Positions 45,801-54,964 of a DNA stretch of 64,000 nucleotides are shown here, one piece after another; the first letter of the stretch is position 1, and each line of letters opens with the position of its first letter. The notes under the pieces are model-generated. The model was not told where the DNA came from, searched no databases, and worked only from the letters and a program-made list of their open reading frames with translations. Source of the stretch: Thiobacillus thioparus DSM 505 (GTDB taxonomy: Bacteria; Pseudomonadota; Gammaproteobacteria; Burkholderiales; Thiobacillaceae); assembly GCF_000373385.1 (NCBI RefSeq), contig NZ_KB891328.1:141042-205041 (forward strand). The letters run 5' to 3'. A program made the position numbers and the translations under genes.

Positions 45801-46795
45801 CGGACCGCGTGCGCATTCTACGCAAGGAGCGGGTGATCCTGGACGAGGCGCGTACCGATCTGCAAAGTGCCTGGGCGCGCACCAGCCATGAAATGGCAAA
45901 GCTGCGCGACAACCCGGTTTGCGCCGAGCAGGAATTCGCACGCAATGCCGATGCCGGCGATCCGGGCCTGCGTTATGCACCGACTTTCGATGTGGACGAC
46001 GACATCGCCGCACCTTTCATCGCCCGCGGCATGCGCCCACGCGTGGCGGTGCTGCGCGAGCAGGGCGTCAACGGCCAGGTCGAGATGGCCGCCGTGTTCG
46101 ACGCCGCCGGTTTTGCACCCGTCGACGTGCATATGAGCGATATCCTGTCCGGTCGGGTCAGCTTGGGCGACTTCACCGGACTGGCGGCCTGCGGCGGCTT
46201 CAGCTATGGCGATGTGCTGGGCGCGGGCGGCGGCTGGGCCAAATCCATCCTGTTCAACCCGCGCGCCCGGGATGAGTTTGCAGCGTTCTTCGGGCGAACC
46301 GACAGTTTCGCCCTGGGCGTGTGCAACGGTTGCCAGATGATGAGCCAACTGCATGGCCTGATTCCCGGCGCCGGCGCCTGGCCGCGTTTCGAACGCAACC
46401 TGTCTGAACAGTTCGAGGCGCGCTTTGCACAGGTCGAGGTGCTGGCTTCGCCATCGATTTTCTTCGCCGATATGGCGGGTTCGATGATGCCGATCGTGGT
46501 GTCGCATGGCGAAGGGCGGGTCGCTTTCCGCGAGGCGGCGCATGCAGCGCAGGCCGTGGCGACGCTGCGCTATGTCGATCACCATGGTGCGCCGACCGAA
46601 TGCTACCCGCTCAATCCCAACGGCTCGGCCGGGGGGCTCACCGGATTCACCACGGCCGATGGCCGTTTCAGCATCCTGATGCCGCATCCGGAACGCGTAT
46701 ACCGCGCGGCGCAGCTGTCGTGGCGGCCTGACGGGATGGCCGGCGCGAGCCCGTGGCTGCGGATGTTCCGCAATGCGCGGCGCGCGGTTGGGTGA
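42839..46795 (+). CDS. purL: Phosphoribosylformylglycinamidine synthase, large single-chain type
   Basis: 1318-aa fourth-step purine enzyme (FGAR to FGAM). The N-terminal PurS-like part and linker are followed by two AIRS-type domains ([34 protein letters not shown]; later GKDSMSMKT). The C-terminal class I glutaminase has nucleophile Cys1162 in [13 protein letters not shown] and HGEGRVAF. This fused form is the proteobacterial type. No Shine-Dalgarno sequence is visible, because the bases before the ATG belong to a perfect inverted repeat. Confidence 0.97.
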   Translation: MSSIVSLPGSDALSSFRLDKIRQEAARLGVALGELSARYWHFLELDAELDVAAEQQLAKTLDYGTPTDSPSADDVQVLVTPRPGTISPWSSKATDILRNSGLVQLHRIERGVAYRLRDPQGAALTAQALTALLPLLHDRMTEAVMGSLEGAHVLFQHVPPRELATVDVMAGGRAALEAANRELGLALSDDEVEYLVDNFTRIGRNPTDVELMMFAQANSEHCRHKIFNAAWVIDGEAQAKSLFGMIRDTHAAHPEGTVVAYSDNSSVIEGATIDRFYPRADGSYAYSSELTHVLMKVETHNHPTAISPFPGAATGSGGEIRDEGATGIGSKPKAGLCGFSVSNLNIPGYEQPWEVDVYGKPERIVTPLAIMLEGPIGAAAFNNEFGRPNLAGYFRTFEETVAGQRRGYHKPIMLAGGVGSIRADHVDKKMLPTGTLLIQLGGPGMLIGLGGGAASSMDTGANAADLDFDSVQRGNPEMERRAQEVIDRCWQLGDKNPILSIHDVGAGGLSNALPELVHGGGRGGRFELRAAPSEESGMSPREIWCNEAQERYVLAIPPDRLDEFHAICERERCPFAVLGEATEENHLLVSDSHFDNAPVDVSLDVILGKPPKMTRDVAHQPALPAPLALDGIDLKDAVYRVLALPGVASKMFLISIGDRSVGGLTARDQCVGPWQVPVADCAITLAGYQTTQGEAFSIGEKAPLALIDAPASGRMAVVEAITNLAAARVEGLGSVKLSANWMAPAGHPGEDAALFDTVAAVSNYCQALAVSIPVGKDSMSMKTVWQADGEKKSVTSPISLVISAFATTPDATQHLTPQLRTDAGDTDLVLIDLGLGKNRLGGSSFAQAYKQVGDHCPDAPAAAALSAFFETVQALNAAGKLLAYHDRSDGGLFVALCEMAFAGHCGVEMDVDELCSEKIRHDVEDEGLPEPDMQDPRGYSERMFSVLFSEEAGAVLQVRRSDTQAVMQAFFDAGLRGEFYIVGQPNGADRVRILRKERVILDEARTDLQSAWARTSHEMAKLRDNPVCAEQEFARNADAGDPGLRYAPTFDVDDDIAAPFIARGMRPRVAVLREQGVNGQVEMAAVFDAAGFAPVDVHMSDILSGRVSLGDFTGLAACGGFSYGDVLGAGGGWAKSILFNPRARDEFAAFFGRTDSFALGVCNGCQMMSQLHGLIPGAGAWPRFERNLSEQFEARFAQVEVLASPSIFFADMAGSMMPIVVSHGEGRVAFREAAHAAQAVATLRYVDHHGAPTECYPLNPNGSAGGLTGFTTADGRFSILMPHPERVYRAAQLSWRPDGMAGASPWLRMFRNARRAVG

Positions 46796-46816
46796 TGCGC
46801 GCCGATATGAGAAAAT
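46788..46816 (+). promoter_or_regulatory. Sigma70-like promoter for ppc
   Basis: TTGGGT (46788-46793), 17-bp spacer, GAAAAT (46811-46816). The first hexamer overlaps the last purL codons. The predicted start near 46823 leaves a leader of about 29 nt. Confidence 0.35.
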
Positions 46817-46851
46817 AGCCGGCTTTGCTGCAATAACCCCGCTCTCCGCCC

Positions 46852-49671
46852 ATGAATGCACCCGAAACCCTCCTGACGGATGACCACCTGCGTGCGCAGG
46901 TCAAGCTGCTGGGAACCCTGCTCGGCCAGGTGCTGCTGCAATTCGCTGGCGAAGATGTGTTCGAGGCGGTGGAAACTCTGCGCCGCGGCTTTGCCGAACT
47001 CCAGCAGCAGGAAGACCAGCAGCGCCGCACCGAGCTGATGGCGATGATCGACGCCATGCCCGCCGCCAAGGTGGAACTGGTGGTGCGTGGGTTCTCCAGC
47101 TATTTCAAGCTGGTCAACGTGGCGGAGGAGAGCTTTGCCCACCGTAACCGCCGCCGCATGCTGTCGCACGGCATGCCGTTGTGGGAGGGCTCGTTCGACC
47201 GTACCCTGGCCGATCTCAAGACGCAGGGCATGTCGGTCGGCACCCTGCAGGACATGGTCAACCGCCTGCACTACGCGCCGGTGTTCACCGCGCATCCCAC
47301 CGAAGCGCGCCGCCGCGCGGTGATGGAAGGCATGCGCCGGGTGTTCCTGATCTGCGACCAGTTGTACAGCCCCACCCTCGGGGTGAACGATCAGCGCGAG
47401 CTGGAAGCGCAGCTGGCCGCCGAGATCCAGGTGATGTGGCGTACCGACGAGCTCCGCAGTGCCAAGCTGGAAGTGCGCGATGAAGTGCGCAATGGCCTGT
47501 ATTACGTGCGGGAAAGCCTGTTCGAGGCGGTGCCGAAAGCCTATTACTTCTTCGAGAAGGCACTGCGCAAGCATTACGGCGTCAACGCCGACGGCGCCGC
47601 CCTGGTCAGCGTGCCGAGCTTCATCCGCTTCGGCTCCTGGATCGGCGGCGACCGCGACGGCAATCCATTCGTGACGGCGGACGTCACCGAATGGACGGTG
47701 CACACCCAGATGCAGGAAGCGCTGCTGGAGTACCGTGCCCGGGTGCGGGATCTGCGGCAGACGCTCACCCACAGCAACGGCTGGTGCACGCCTTCCGGCC
47801 CTTTCCTGGAGCATCTGGCGGAATACGAAGAAGCCTTCGGCGAACAGGTGTTCCGCGGCACCGCGGTGCAGATCTACAGCCGCGAACCCTATCGCCGCAT
47901 GGCGGCGATGATGCTGGCGCGGCTGGATGCCAACCTGTCCTACGTCCATCAGTGCCTGGCCGACGTGCCGAGCTTTACCTCGAATCTGGCGTACGAGAAT
48001 GCCGCAGCCTTCCTCGACGATCTGTACCTGGTGCGCGATTCGCTGATCAGCCACGGCGACCGCATCATCGCCATGCAGGATCTGCAGGCGCTGATCCGGC
48101 TGGTTGAAAGTTTTGGTTTTCACCTGCTGCAGCTGGACATCCGCCAGGAGTCGACCGTGCACACGCGCACGGTCGCCGCGCTGCTACAACAGATCGATCC
48201 CGATTTCGACTACGTGAGCGCATCCGAAGCCGACCGCCTGCAGCGGCTGGCAGCGTGGGTCGGCCACATCGATCCGATCGAGGTGAATGATGCCGCGCTG
48301 GACGACGAGGCGCGCGAGGCGCTTGCGGTATTCCGGCGCATGGCCAAGCTGCAGACTGAAGTGGGTGACGAAGTCTTCGGTACCTATGTGATTTCGATGA
48401 CGCACAGCGCGTCGCACGTGATGGAGGTGATGTTGCTGGCACGGCTGGTTGGGCTGTGCGGCCACAACGGGCGCGACTGGTTCTGCCGCATTCAGGTCGC
48501 CCCGCTGTTCGAGACGGTGGACGATCTGCAGCGCAGCGAGGCCATCCTCGACCAGCTGCTGTCGAACAAGGTGTATCGCGCCCTGGTGGCGGCCAACGGC
48601 AACCACCAGGAGGTCATGCTCGGCTATTCCGATTCGTGCAAGGACGGCGGTATCCTGGCATCGAACTGGAACCTTTATCAGGCGCAGCTTTCCATCATCG
48701 CGCTGACGCAGCATTTCGGTGTCGAATGCCGTCTGTTCCATGGACGCGGCGGCACAGTGGGACGCGGCGGCGGCCCCACTTACGATGCGATCCTGTCGCA
48801 ACCGCCCGGCACCGTGAACGGCGAGATCAAGTTCACCGAGCAGGGCGAGATGCTGTACTACAAATACGGCAATCCCGAGACCGCCAACTACGAAATCGGC
48901 ATGGGCGTCACCGGCCTCTTGAAGGCCAGCGCTACCGCGCTGGCCCACAGCGAGGTTCGCTACCCGCAGGAATACCTCGACTGGATGCGCGACATCGCAG
49001 CGGCCGGAGAGATGGCCTACCGTGCGTTGATCGGCATGCCGGGCTTCATCGACTACTTCTACGAAAGCACCCCGGTCACTGAACTCGGCCTGCTCAACAT
49101 CGGCAGCCGGCCGTCCCATCGCAAGAAGGCCGACCGCTCGCTGGGCTCGATTCGCGCCATTCCGTGGGTATTCGGCTGGGCGCAGTCGCGGCACACGCTG
49201 CCTGCCTGGTACGGCATCGGCAGTGCGCTGAAGCGCTTCATCGATGTTCATCCAGAGGGTCTGGCGCATCTGCAGACGATGCACCGTGAATGGCCGTTCT
49301 TCCGTGGCCTGCTGTCCAACGTGCAGATGTCGCTGGCCAAGGCCGACATGGAGATTGCCGAGGAATACGCGCGCCTGTGCGACCACCTCAATACCATGGC
49401 GATCTATCGCGCGATCGCGGACGAGTTTGCGCTCACGGTGGATGGGGTCAAACAGATCGCGCAGATCGATACCCTGCTGGAAGACAACCAGTCCCTGGCC
49501 TTGTCGCTTTCGCGCCGCCGTCCCTACATGGACCCGATCAACCATATCCAGGTCCGCATGCTGAAGCGTTACCGTTCCGAGAGCGTGTGGGATGCCGAAC
49601 AGGAATCGTGGTTGGCGCCCCTGATGCGATCGATCAACGCCATCGCATCCGGGATGCGCAACACCGGTTGA
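46852..49671 (+). CDS. ppc: Phosphoenolpyruvate carboxylase
   Basis: 939-aa anaplerotic enzyme converting PEP and bicarbonate to oxaloacetate. The catalytic His148 lies in FTAHPTEARRRAV, the active-site Arg/Asp in WIGGDRDGNPFVT, and the second signature is GYSDSCKDGGILAS, followed by FHGRGGTVGRGGGP. The C-terminus MRNTG is the usual family ending. Together with ppsA and eno, the window carries three enzymes around the PEP node. A small membrane-protein gene follows 2 bp after the stop. Confidence 0.97.
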   Translation: MNAPETLLTDDHLRAQVKLLGTLLGQVLLQFAGEDVFEAVETLRRGFAELQQQEDQQRRTELMAMIDAMPAAKVELVVRGFSSYFKLVNVAEESFAHRNRRRMLSHGMPLWEGSFDRTLADLKTQGMSVGTLQDMVNRLHYAPVFTAHPTEARRRAVMEGMRRVFLICDQLYSPTLGVNDQRELEAQLAAEIQVMWRTDELRSAKLEVRDEVRNGLYYVRESLFEAVPKAYYFFEKALRKHYGVNADGAALVSVPSFIRFGSWIGGDRDGNPFVTADVTEWTVHTQMQEALLEYRARVRDLRQTLTHSNGWCTPSGPFLEHLAEYEEAFGEQVFRGTAVQIYSREPYRRMAAMMLARLDANLSYVHQCLADVPSFTSNLAYENAAAFLDDLYLVRDSLISHGDRIIAMQDLQALIRLVESFGFHLLQLDIRQESTVHTRTVAALLQQIDPDFDYVSASEADRLQRLAAWVGHIDPIEVNDAALDDEAREALAVFRRMAKLQTEVGDEVFGTYVISMTHSASHVMEVMLLARLVGLCGHNGRDWFCRIQVAPLFETVDDLQRSEAILDQLLSNKVYRALVAANGNHQEVMLGYSDSCKDGGILASNWNLYQAQLSIIALTQHFGVECRLFHGRGGTVGRGGGPTYDAILSQPPGTVNGEIKFTEQGEMLYYKYGNPETANYEIGMGVTGLLKASATALAHSEVRYPQEYLDWMRDIAAAGEMAYRALIGMPGFIDYFYESTPVTELGLLNIGSRPSHRKKADRSLGSIRAIPWVFGWAQSRHTLPAWYGIGSALKRFIDVHPEGLAHLQTMHREWPFFRGLLSNVQMSLAKADMEIAEEYARLCDHLNTMAIYRAIADEFALTVDGVKQIAQIDTLLEDNQSLALSLSRRRPYMDPINHIQVRMLKRYRSESVWDAEQESWLAPLMRSINAIASGMRNTG

Positions 49672-49673
49672 GC

Positions 49674-50252
49674 ATGGGCACGACGAACGCAGACGCGCCC
49701 TCTTCCGTTCAGCCGAGACGCCGTGGGCTGTTCGTGGCGGTCGGTCTGAATGTCGTACTGCTGTTTCTGGTATGTGGTCTGGCACTGTATGCCTTCATGC
49801 TCAACGTCGACCTGGGCGATATGAAGCGGCAGCTGTCCAAGGAGACCGAGACACGCCAGCAGAGCGAGCGCTATCTGATCGAGACACGCAACCAGCTGAC
49901 CGAAAGCCTGCGCGAAATCGAGCAGCTGAAAGCGCAACTGGCCTACAAGGAAACCGACGTCCAGGCGGCTGCGGCCACAGCCAAACCGGCTCTGCCGGTT
50001 GTCATCGGTTTCCGCTCGTCGATACTGGGCAAGGGACTGGTGGCTGAAATCGAGAATACCAGCGACCGCTATCTCACCGTGATCCTGGCCGTGCGCAACC
50101 CTACGCTGTCGACGGCGCGTCGTTTCAAACTCGATCTGGCACCGCGGTCACGCACCGAGTTCGGTCATCTGGAAGGCTGGCAATTCGCGTCGGGCGACGA
50201 GGTGGGGGTGTTCAACGACGAATTCGGTGCGCTGAAAGTCACGGTGCCGTGA
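49674..50252 (+). CDS. Unknown membrane-anchored coiled-coil protein
   Basis: 192 aa, not recognised. A short cytoplasmic N-terminus (VQPRRRGLFV) leads to one membrane helix (about residues 20-42, LNVVLLFLVCGLALYAFM), then a coiled coil (about 50-90, rich in Gln/Glu/Arg/Leu), then a beta-rich C-terminal domain (about 105-190: VIGFRSSILGKGLVAEIENT, TVILAVRNPTL) resembling an Ig-like fold. ATG 49674 is 2 bp after ppc, suggesting read-through. The last 14 bp overlap the convergent RND gene. Confidence 0.72.
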   Translation: MGTTNADAPSSVQPRRRGLFVAVGLNVVLLFLVCGLALYAFMLNVDLGDMKRQLSKETETRQQSERYLIETRNQLTESLREIEQLKAQLAYKETDVQAAAATAKPALPVVIGFRSSILGKGLVAEIENTSDRYLTVILAVRNPTLSTARRFKLDLAPRSRTEFGHLEGWQFASGDEVGVFNDEFGALKVTVP

Positions 50253-52530
50253 CGGCGACGGGCCGCGGCTTGCGCAATTGCATGCCGAGCAGGGCCGGCA
50301 TCAGCAGCAATTCGAACACCTGACCAGCGAACAGGCCGACGGCGCACAGCATGCCGAAATGAGCGGTGGGGCGGTAGTCGGACAACCCGAGCAGACCGAA
50401 CTGCGCAATCAGCACCACCGAAATCGCGATCACCGCGCGGCCCGAGCTTTCCACGCTGCGGATGATGGCAAACACCGGACCGGCGCCATGCTTGAGGCGG
50501 TGCAGATAGCCGTGATACAGATGGATGGTGTCATCCACGGTGATGCCGAGGATGATGCCGGCGATCAGCACGGTGGCGACGTCGAGCGCGATACCTGACA
50601 CACCCATCACCACAAAGATGAAGAACAGCGGCGCCAGGTTGGGGATCAGGCAGATGAGTCCGGCCTTGAACGAGCGGAACAGAAGCGCCATCAGCAGCAG
50701 AATCTGCAGGAAGGACGAAGTGAAGCTCTTGATCTGGCCGTTGACGATGCGATCCGTCTGGTCCGCAAACAGCTGACCGAATCCGGAAATATCGTAGCGC
50801 ATGCCGGCGATGGGCTGGGCGTCCAGGTGTGTGCGGATTCGCTGGATCACCTGGCTGATTTCATTGGCGCCGTGCACGTTGAGGCTGAGTGCGATGCGGC
50901 CGCGCTGGAACTCGTGGTTGACGAGCTCGTACAAATCCTTGCCGTCATAGATGAGCAGCAGCTGTTCGACCAGCTTGCGGCTGGTGGGTAGCGCATTCGT
51001 GCCGGGTGCATCGCCGCTGAAGGCACGGTTCATTTCCTCCAGTACGTTGACCAGCGAAAAGCTGCGGTCGATTTCCGGCTGCTGTTCCAGCCAGGTCTGC
51101 AGGGCTTTGATCTGGGCCAGGCGGCCCGGGTCTTTCAGGCTGTCGCGACCTGAGCCGGTGAGTACGATTTCGAGCCCGGTGACGCCGGACAGTTTGCTTT
51201 CGATCCGTTCGGTACCCCGGCTGAGGGGATGGTCGGGCGCAAAGAACTCCAGGATGTTGGATTCGACCTTGACCTGCATCACCAATGGGATGGTCATCAG
51301 CACCAATAGGGCCGTGCTGATCAACACGGCTTTCGCGTGCCGCAGGCTGAATACAGCCACCACCGCCGCGATCCGGCGGGCGTGCGCCAGGCCCGACCGG
51401 CGGCGGGGCCAGCGCGGCGTGTCCCATTTCAACAGGATGGGCGGCACCAGGATGAACACCACCAGGAACACCATGAGCGTGCCGATGGCACCCGACAGGC
51501 CAAAGGTCTGAACCGGGGGGATACTGATCCACAGCATGCTCAGCATGCCGGCGCCTGTCGTCAGGATGTTGAACAGGCCCGGGATAAAGGTGTCCTTCAG
51601 CGCGCGGGCAATGCGTTGCCGCCGCGGCAGCAACGCGATGCGACCGCGCTGGATGCCGGCATACAGATGCAGCATGGTGGCGACGGTGTAGGCCGCCATC
51701 AGGGTGGGGATCATCGCGGTGATCGGTGTATAGGGCTGGCCGAAAGCCACCAGCCCGGCCACGCTGGCCGATACCACCGTGCCCATGGCCAGTCCGCCGA
51801 TCACGACCGGACGGATGCGCCCGACCACCCACCACAGCAATACCATGCCGATGACGAAGGTGAGCGGAATGAAGATCGCGCTATCGCGCCAGAGCGAGCG
51901 CAGTTCCGCGACCGTCTGCGCCACCGTGCCGGCAGTGGCGGTGTGGTGGCTATCGAGGTTCTCGGCAGTGATCGTTTTTTCGAGTGCGTTCTCGATGTCG
52001 CGGCGGGCGAGGCTTTCCTTCAGGAATTTCGGGCGCACCACCAGCGCGACGGCGCGGCCGTCGCGCGAGGCGATCAGGCCGGGCGCGATGGGGTCGCCAA
52101 GCACGCGGGCTTTCCACTGCGCCGGCGTGCGCTCGGCCAAATGTTTCGGATCGACCAGCAGCGATACCGCAAAACCGTCGTCGGTGGCGTCGATGTGCTC
52201 GACCGTGGTGAGCGTCAGGACCCGATCGACCGCAGGCAGTGCGGCCATTTTCTTCACGGCGCGGTCGAGCGCGGCGAGAAACGCCGGGGTGTACAGGTCG
52301 TCGCCTTCGAACAGGGCGATGACGGCCTCGTCGTTGGGGAATTCCTTGAACAGCGATTCGCGCAGCTGGATGGTGGGCGAATCGGGGGGCGAGTAGATGT
52401 CCGGCGCGTTGTTGAAATGAAGCTTCAGCAGGAACGGTATCGATATCAGCTGGATCCCGAGCAGGATGGCCAGCGCCAGCCAGGGCGGCAGCATGCGGCT
52501 GCCATCGATCCAGGGTTTCAGCAGCTTCAT
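50239..52530 (-). CDS. RND superfamily (MMPL/HpnN-type) transporter
   Basis: 763-aa inner-membrane transporter with about 12 helices in two repeats, each preceded by a large periplasmic loop. Helix 1 is at about residues 18-36; the first bundle follows at about 215-365. Sterol-sensing-like GLAMGTVVSASVAGLVAFG and IAGIILGITVDDTIHLYHGY (with Asp-Asp, the likely proton path) are visible. MMPL/HpnN relatives move lipids or other hydrophobic molecules out of the inner membrane. It is the last gene of a three-gene operon, 13 bp after the DUF1302 gene. Confidence 0.9.
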   Translation of the reverse strand: MKLLKPWIDGSRMLPPWLALAILLGIQLISIPFLLKLHFNNAPDIYSPPDSPTIQLRESLFKEFPNDEAVIALFEGDDLYTPAFLAALDRAVKKMAALPAVDRVLTLTTVEHIDATDDGFAVSLLVDPKHLAERTPAQWKARVLGDPIAPGLIASRDGRAVALVVRPKFLKESLARRDIENALEKTITAENLDSHHTATAGTVAQTVAELRSLWRDSAIFIPLTFVIGMVLLWWVVGRIRPVVIGGLAMGTVVSASVAGLVAFGQPYTPITAMIPTLMAAYTVATMLHLYAGIQRGRIALLPRRQRIARALKDTFIPGLFNILTTGAGMLSMLWISIPPVQTFGLSGAIGTLMVFLVVFILVPPILLKWDTPRWPRRRSGLAHARRIAAVVAVFSLRHAKAVLISTALLVLMTIPLVMQVKVESNILEFFAPDHPLSRGTERIESKLSGVTGLEIVLTGSGRDSLKDPGRLAQIKALQTWLEQQPEIDRSFSLVNVLEEMNRAFSGDAPGTNALPTSRKLVEQLLLIYDGKDLYELVNHEFQRGRIALSLNVHGANEISQVIQRIRTHLDAQPIAGMRYDISGFGQLFADQTDRIVNGQIKSFTSSFLQILLLMALLFRSFKAGLICLIPNLAPLFFIFVVMGVSGIALDVATVLIAGIILGITVDDTIHLYHGYLHRLKHGAGPVFAIIRSVESSGRAVIAISVVLIAQFGLLGLSDYRPTAHFGMLCAVGLFAGQVFELLLMPALLGMQLRKPRPVAVTAP

Positions 52531-52543
52531 GCGCCGGTCCCGG

Positions 52544-54007
52544 TCAGAACTTGGTGCGCAGGCCCAACGTGATCAGCGAATGATCCTGGTGGAAGCCGCC
52601 CAGGGTGCGCGCTTCGCCATCGAAGTAATGCGCAGCGACGTAGAGTTCGTATGGTTCCCAGCCCACGTAGCTGAGCTTGGGGCTGAGGTAGACATCGCGC
52701 ACATTGAAGCCGCTGGCAAAACGCAGCCCGGCCTTCCAGCGTCCCTGGCCGAAATTGGTCTCGATCTCACCGTTGGCGCCGTAGTATTCCTTCAGTTCGA
52801 GGATGCTGCGGTCGGTCTGCAGCGCGTGCGCAACCAGTTGCAGGTTGACGCGGGTATCCGCGCCGCCAGGGAAGAACTCCAGTGCGCCGACCCAGTCGAG
52901 CGAATGCGTGGTGTCCATCACGGTCGTGGGCAGGGTCACCGGCACGTCGCCGGTGTAACCGGCTTCCATGCGCCAGGTGAGGCCGTCATGCTCGAGTTCC
53001 ATGTCGGCGCCGACAAAGGTGTTGAACGGGTGTACGGCGGTGAGCCTGAGCGCAGCCAGGTCGAGCCGGTAATACGGCAGCGACTGCCGGGTGCGCGCGA
53101 GCGTCACGCCGAAATCGAAGGGGTCGCCGGTCTTGGTGAGTCGCAGGGCGCCGCCGCCGCTGCCATGCTCGTCCTCATTGATGCGCGCGGCGCTGACCCA
53201 GGGGGTGGTGAGCGCAGGATCGATGCCGATGATCTGGCCGGTGGTGCGGTTGACCGGGCTCCAGATGCTGGCCACGTCCGGCAGCTGCGCGGCACGGAAC
53301 ACCGGCAGCCACACCGCATCCAGCTTGTAGTCGCCGAAATTCTGCTCCCAGCGGGTGGCGAGCTGCGCGCGCCGGCGGTCAGCCAGGTCGTCGAGGGCGA
53401 ACCGGGTCAGATCGACCCGGCTGACGCGGTCGGCCAGCGGGATTTCATCGACGCGGCCCCAGATGATGGTCTGCGCGCCGAGGGTGAGGCGGGTGTCGCC
53501 ACTGCGGTAGCGGACATAGGTGTCGCCGTAATCGGCCAGCAGTTCGCGGTGGCTGGCCAGGCCGCCATCCTGCGTCATGCCGTCGAGCCGCGCACCGGCG
53601 CGGAATTCCCAGTTGAGACTGGGCTGCCACAGGACGTAGGCGCTCGTGCGCAGGGTGGAATAGGTGTCGGCCTCGGGTGCGTCGGGCAGGCTGCCGCCTT
53701 CCAGCAGCAGGTCGTCGATGCCGACCTTGAGCGAGGGCTGGAAGCCGCGCGCCTTCGGTTTGTGGCTGCGCGGAGTCGGCGGCGGCAGATCGTCCGCAGT
53801 GCTGACGGATTGGGTGCTGTCGGCCGGCGAGGCTTCGGTGGGCAGCGGGCGCAGTTTGCGCGTCGTGGTGCGCGGTGGTGGCAGATCGTCCGGTACATCC
53901 TGGTCGGCGGTGGTGCGCGGCGGCGGCAGGTCATCGGCCGCATGGGCGGGGATGAGCACGGGCAGGGTGGCGAGCGACAGGCTCAGGGTCAGCAACAGGT
54001 TTTTCAT
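52544..54007 (-). CDS. DUF1302-type outer-membrane beta-barrel protein
   Basis: 487 aa. Signal peptide MKNLLLTLSLSLATLPVLIP with cleavage at HA-AD. Then a Pro-rich N-terminal segment with three copies of DDLPPP (residues about 25-75), then a long beta-strand-rich barrel (WEFRAGARLDGMTQDGG, LGAQTIIWGRVDEIPLADRV, ending LGLRTKF with terminal Phe, the outer-membrane insertion signal). The GRVDEIPLADRV region resembles DUF1302. It overlaps the LolA-like gene by 4 nt (ATGA). Likely the outer-membrane end of the transport route. Confidence 0.8.
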   Translation of the reverse strand: MKNLLLTLSLSLATLPVLIPAHAADDLPPPRTTADQDVPDDLPPPRTTTRKLRPLPTEASPADSTQSVSTADDLPPPTPRSHKPKARGFQPSLKVGIDDLLLEGGSLPDAPEADTYSTLRTSAYVLWQPSLNWEFRAGARLDGMTQDGGLASHRELLADYGDTYVRYRSGDTRLTLGAQTIIWGRVDEIPLADRVSRVDLTRFALDDLADRRRAQLATRWEQNFGDYKLDAVWLPVFRAAQLPDVASIWSPVNRTTGQIIGIDPALTTPWVSAARINEDEHGSGGGALRLTKTGDPFDFGVTLARTRQSLPYYRLDLAALRLTAVHPFNTFVGADMELEHDGLTWRMEAGYTGDVPVTLPTTVMDTTHSLDWVGALEFFPGGADTRVNLQLVAHALQTDRSILELKEYYGANGEIETNFGQGRWKAGLRFASGFNVRDVYLSPKLSYVGWEPYELYVAAHYFDGEARTLGGFHQDHSLITLGLRTKF

Positions 54008-54816
54008 GGGCGATATTCCGATTCCAGGCTTTCGTCGGCAAGGGCTTGCGAAGTGAAGAGTTTGGCGGGCAGTTTCTGGTCGTACAGCGCCGTATCGATG
54101 ACTAGCCGGGTTTCATGCCCGCTTTCCAGGTCGATCATGCGGCTGTCGGTGAGCGTCCAGTAGCCTTGGGTGCGTTTTTTGCTGCGCAGCAGCCAGCGCT
54201 TGCTGGGCGTGTTGCCGCTCTGCTCGAAATAATCCACGCGCTGCGGGATCGCGGTGACGGGATCGATCCAGCTGATGCGTTTCTTGTACACCGAATCGTC
54301 GGCGTCCAGCGGCACGCTCTCGAGCACGTCGCAGAGGATGCCGTTTTCGAGCTGCTTGCCGAGCAGGCGCTGGCGATCCTTCGATGGCTTGCGTTCCTGC
54401 AGGTCCTCGAAGTACAAGTCGGATCCGACGAAGCGTCCACCCTTGCGGTCGCTGGAAATGCGGCGTACGCGGTCGAGTGCGGGCAGGTACAGCCATTGGT
54501 CGGTGCTGCCGTCGGCCTTGTCGATGCTGAGCAGGCCGGTTCCTGCGATGTCTTCAGGTTCGAGAAAACGGATCAGGTTGGCGGTTTCGCCGCGCGTCTT
54601 GTCGAGGCGGAAGGTGACCAGTTCACGAATGCGCGGTGCCCGGCCCTTCTCGGTGAGCACCATACGGCCGAGCGTGGTGAGGTCGCGCCCGTTGGGACGG
54701 TCGTAGACGCGTTGTGCCAGATCGGACGCATCGTCGGCGCGGACGGCGGCGGTCCCGAGCAACAGCGCGACCAGCAGCAGGAAACGAACCAGAGACGGCG
54801 GCGGAATGGATGACAT
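54004..54816 (-). CDS. LolA-like outer-membrane lipoprotein-sorting protein
   Basis: 270 aa periplasmic protein. Signal peptide after MSSIPPPSLVRFLLLVALLL, cleaved near VRA-DD. The mature protein has the fold marks of the LolA-like sorting family that accompanies MMPL transporters: LTEKGRAPRIRELVTFRLDK, LSIDKADGSTDQWLYLPALD, RVRRISSDRKGGRFVGSDLY, YFEDLQER. ATG 54816 is preferred (GGAAA upstream); ATG 54840 is in frame. First gene of the operon, divergent from hemN. Predicted to carry a hydrophobic cargo across the periplasm. Confidence 0.87.
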   Translation of the reverse strand: MSSIPPPSLVRFLLLVALLLGTAAVRADDASDLAQRVYDRPNGRDLTTLGRMVLTEKGRAPRIRELVTFRLDKTRGETANLIRFLEPEDIAGTGLLSIDKADGSTDQWLYLPALDRVRRISSDRKGGRFVGSDLYFEDLQERKPSKDRQRLLGKQLENGILCDVLESVPLDADDSVYKKRISWIDPVTAIPQRVDYFEQSGNTPSKRWLLRSKKRTQGYWTLTDSRMIDLESGHETRLVIDTALYDQKLPAKLFTSQALADESLESEYRP

Positions 54817-54964
54817 GTGATTTCCGGGTGAACGGCGCATACCAACGGCTTTGTCAGCCCGAACTTTACCGCAAAACCCGCTGCGCTCCCCAGCCCGGGG
54901 GTGCTGGATTTCGCGCCCGTACTATGATAAAAAGACATCGTTATCTGATGTGGTGGGTGCCTCC

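Noticed and set aside
52466..54163. Plus-strand ORF (565 codons) across the DUF1302 gene
   Set aside because: Shadow; the opposite strand has a signal peptide, a barrel and operon overlaps.
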